Shown: positions 5,468 through 5,687 of the stretch, piece after piece
How positions within the stretch are numbered: the first letter of the stretch is position 1
Layout of the letters: each line of letters begins with the position of its first letter
Source: JBKJTP01 sp046590195
Lineage (GTDB): Bacteria; Bacteroidota; Ignavibacteria; Palsa-1295
Assembly: GCA_046590195.1 (NCBI GenBank)
Contig: JBKJTP010000239.1
Span: 1-5,687 of the forward strand
Length of the DNA stretch: 5,687 nucleotides
Reading direction: 5' to 3'
The notes under the pieces: generated by a model
What the model was told of the DNA's origin: nothing
Databases searched by the model: none
The model's input: the letters and a program-made list of their open reading frames with translations, nothing else
Translations under genes and position numbers: made by a program

Positions 5468-5687
5468 TTATGTGAATGCGCTATTAAGTATCTTCTCGCA
5501 AAGATCATTGAACGTCATGCCGGCTGCCTTCGCAGCTTTTGGGACAAGACTTGTGGCCGTCATGCCTGGCAAAGTATTGATCTCCAAACAGAAAAAATTG
5601 TTTTGAGGATCAAGTCGGTAATCAATTCGTGCGTAGCCCTTGGCGCCGCAAGTCTTGAAGACATTGAGAGCGTCTGCCTGGATACGC
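5468..5687 (-). CDS. ddl: D-alanine--D-alanine ligase, C-terminal fragment (runs off the window)
   Basis: The minus strand from the window end encodes 72 residues before a TAA at 5470-5468. They match the end of Ddl. GYARIDYRLDPQNNFFCLEI supplies the metal-binding Asp (fragment residue 22) and, 13 residues on, Glu35. NTLPGMTATSLVPKAAKAAG (fragment 37-56) supplies Asn37 and the conserved PGMT and SLVP elements. The same spacing holds in E. coli DdlB for Asp257, Glu270 and Asn272. Ddl is the cytoplasmic ATP-grasp ligase that joins two D-alanines for the peptidoglycan stem peptide. Roughly the N-terminal three quarters lie outside the window. It is upstream of the phosphodiesterase on the same strand and may be co-transcribed with it. 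Confidence 0.95.
   Translation of the reverse strand, partial: RIQADALNVFKTCGAKGYARIDYRLDPQNNFFCLEINTLPGMTATSLVPKAAKAAGMTFNDLCEKILNSAFT

Overview
The window looks like ordinary chromosomal sequence from a member of the Bacteroidota/Chlorobiota superphylum with roughly balanced GC. Three things point there. The protein at 792-1640 has a signal peptide and a C-terminal domain of the type IX secretion (T9SS) sorting type. None of the six visible gene starts has a strong Shine-Dalgarno sequence. Possible promoter elements resemble the TAnnTTTG type. A Kapabacteria- or Ignavibacteria-like source is my best guess, but the sequence does not fix it.

Layout, left to right. Positions 1-293 (minus) hold the start of a small membrane protein. 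Its distal part runs into an inverted copy of its own transmembrane segment (1-60 against 102-161), most likely a fold-back assembly or amplification chimera at a contig end. A divergent gap of 83 bases carries two adjacent 10-bp palindromes and separates it from a 62-residue helical protein (377-565, plus). After 226 bases without a gene comes a secreted protein with a helical core and a T9SS-type tail (792-1640, plus), closed by a clear intrinsic terminator (1659-1693). Next is a multi-pass GT-C glycosyltransferase (1742-3319, plus). Its 3' end overlaps, tail to tail by 23 bases, a three-gene minus-strand run: the C-terminus of D-alanine--D-alanine ligase (5468 to beyond the window end), an alkaline-phosphatase-superfamily phosphodiesterase (4101-5378) and a nucleotidyltransferase-fold protein (3297-4100).

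How they may work together: the glycosyltransferase, Ddl and the T9SS-type protein are all envelope-related, so the region has a loose cell-envelope theme. The tightest functional link is between the phosphodiesterase and the nucleotidyltransferase. The stop codon of the first directly touches the start codon of the second, which implies co-expression and perhaps opposed or sequential chemistry on one substrate. This is the best candidate here for something undescribed, but its function is inference. I see no CRISPR array, tRNA, rRNA, insertion sequence or phage gene.
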